DNA from: an uncultured Flavobacteriaceae bacterium
GTDB taxonomy: Bacteria; Bacteroidota; Bacteroidia; Flavobacteriales; Flavobacteriaceae
Assembly (NCBI GenBank): GCA_947501625.1
Contig: CANMWN010000002.1
Span: 372,001-436,000, forward strand
Direction of reading: 5' to 3'
DNA length: 64,000 nucleotides
Both the position numbers and the translations under genes were made by a program. Under the pieces are notes generated by a model. That model did no database searches. It had not been told where the DNA came from and saw only the letters and a list, made by a program, of their open reading frames with translations. Shown in pieces: positions 63,570-64,000 of the stretch (within the stretch, counting starts at the first letter, position 1; the number at the start of each line of letters is the position of its first letter).

Positions 63570-64000
63570 TTATTTTTTTACCAATCTTTTTATTGAAGCC
63601 AATTCTTTTAATTGCTGTCTTGCCTCTTGTATAGGATTTCCAGAGTATATTTTGTCTCCAGCAATTGATTTGGTAACACCTGTTTGTCCTAAAACTACAG
63701 CTTTTGCTCCAATTCTAACATCACTCCTAACTCCTACTTGTCCCCAAAGTGTCACTTCATTTTCAATAATTACACAGCCAGCAATACCAACTTGTGAAGC
63801 TATCAAACATTTTTTTCCAATAATAGTATCATGACCAACCTGAACCAAATTATCTATCTTAGTCCCAACACCAATTGTGGTTTCTCCAGATACACCTCTA
63901 TCAATTGTACAATTCGAACCAATTTCAACATCATTTTCTATCTTAACTTTCCCAGTAGAAATTAATTTATCAAAACCTAATTCTCCTCTGTTTTTATAAT
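63570..64000 (-). CDS. lpxD: LpxD-family acyltransferase, C-terminal part (cut by window edge)
   Basis: The frame is open from the right edge to 63570, giving about 143 residues of left-handed beta-helix hexapeptide repeats ([84 protein letters not shown]) and the LpxD-type end ([27 protein letters not shown]). VGHD has the catalytic-type His. It would N-acylate UDP-glucosamine in lipid A synthesis; some flavobacteria have a second LpxD-like gene by sucD, so paralogue status is open. The N-terminus is outside the window. Confidence 0.88.
   Translation of the reverse strand, partial: YKNRGELGFDKLISTGKVKIENDVEIGSNCTIDRGVSGETTIGVGTKIDNLVQVGHDTIIGKKCLIASQVGIAGCVIIENEVTLWGQVGVRSDVRIGAKAVVLGQTGVTKSIAGDKIYSGNPIQEARQQLKELASIKRLVKK

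Noticed and set aside
1-64000. tRNA, rRNA, insertion sequences, prophage, CRISPR arrays
   Set aside because: I scanned the intergenic regions by eye and found no cloverleaf, transposase, integrase, phage structural gene or repeat-spacer pattern; a tool search would be needed to exclude a small RNA gene fully.

Overview
The window looks like a chromosomal segment of a marine-type Flavobacteriaceae bacterium (phylum Bacteroidota). The signs are: base composition near one third GC; A-rich upstream regions with Bacteroidota promoter elements (TTG, then TAnnTTTG) in place of sigma-70 boxes; type IX secretion sorting domains of both types (A at 49398-51110, B at 13287-15629); TonB/plug proteins; the bacillithiol-linked protein YtxJ; and a branched-chain keto-acid dehydrogenase with fused E1 alpha and beta chains. 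Gene density is high, both strands are used, and I see no rRNA, tRNA, CRISPR array, insertion sequence or prophage.

Layout. 1-10 kb is a mosaic of regulation and cell surface: AraC-type regulator, ECF sigma factor with a small partner, a LamG protein / amino-acid racemase / TonB-receptor cluster facing a MetR-like regulator, and a membrane-anchored winged-helix regulator facing a small exported protein. 10-24 kb holds an outer-membrane barrel, a TauE exporter plus persulfide-dioxygenase/rhodanese pair, a large T9SS protein, helicases, an RluE-type pseudouridine synthase, a PrsW-type membrane protease, the fused 2-oxoacid dehydrogenase E1 and an Lrp-type regulator. 24-33 kb holds a zinc carboxypeptidase, a small XRE regulator, a sulfotransferase-like protein, an M1 aminopeptidase, a sigma / anti-sigma-like / DUF4252 / DUF4252 operon and an S41 protease.

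33-40 kb is an aspartate-family amino-acid block: lysA, then a leader peptide rich in Thr, Ile and Met, then thrA-thrB-thrC, then aquaporin. The leader has a near-consensus promoter and is the clearest regulatory device in the window. 40-45 kb holds a DUF6090 protein, an exported Xaa-Pro aminopeptidase, gcvT, a CBS protein and a PlsC-type acyltransferase.

45.3-48.0 kb is the accessory spot: an unrecognised 246-residue gene, a 460-bp AT-rich gene-free leader, and a stand-alone reverse transcriptase whose layout resembles defence-associated RTs (DRT2/UG2 type) with an upstream template RNA. This is the best candidate for an unusual system.

48-64 kb returns to housekeeping: rmuC, an ASPIC/UnbV T9SS protein, glyA facing fumarylacetoacetase, an MG2/plug protein, ytxJ facing clpB across a region with two related inverted-repeat sites, an M16 protease, sucD, and the C-terminal part of an lpxD-family gene cut by the window end.
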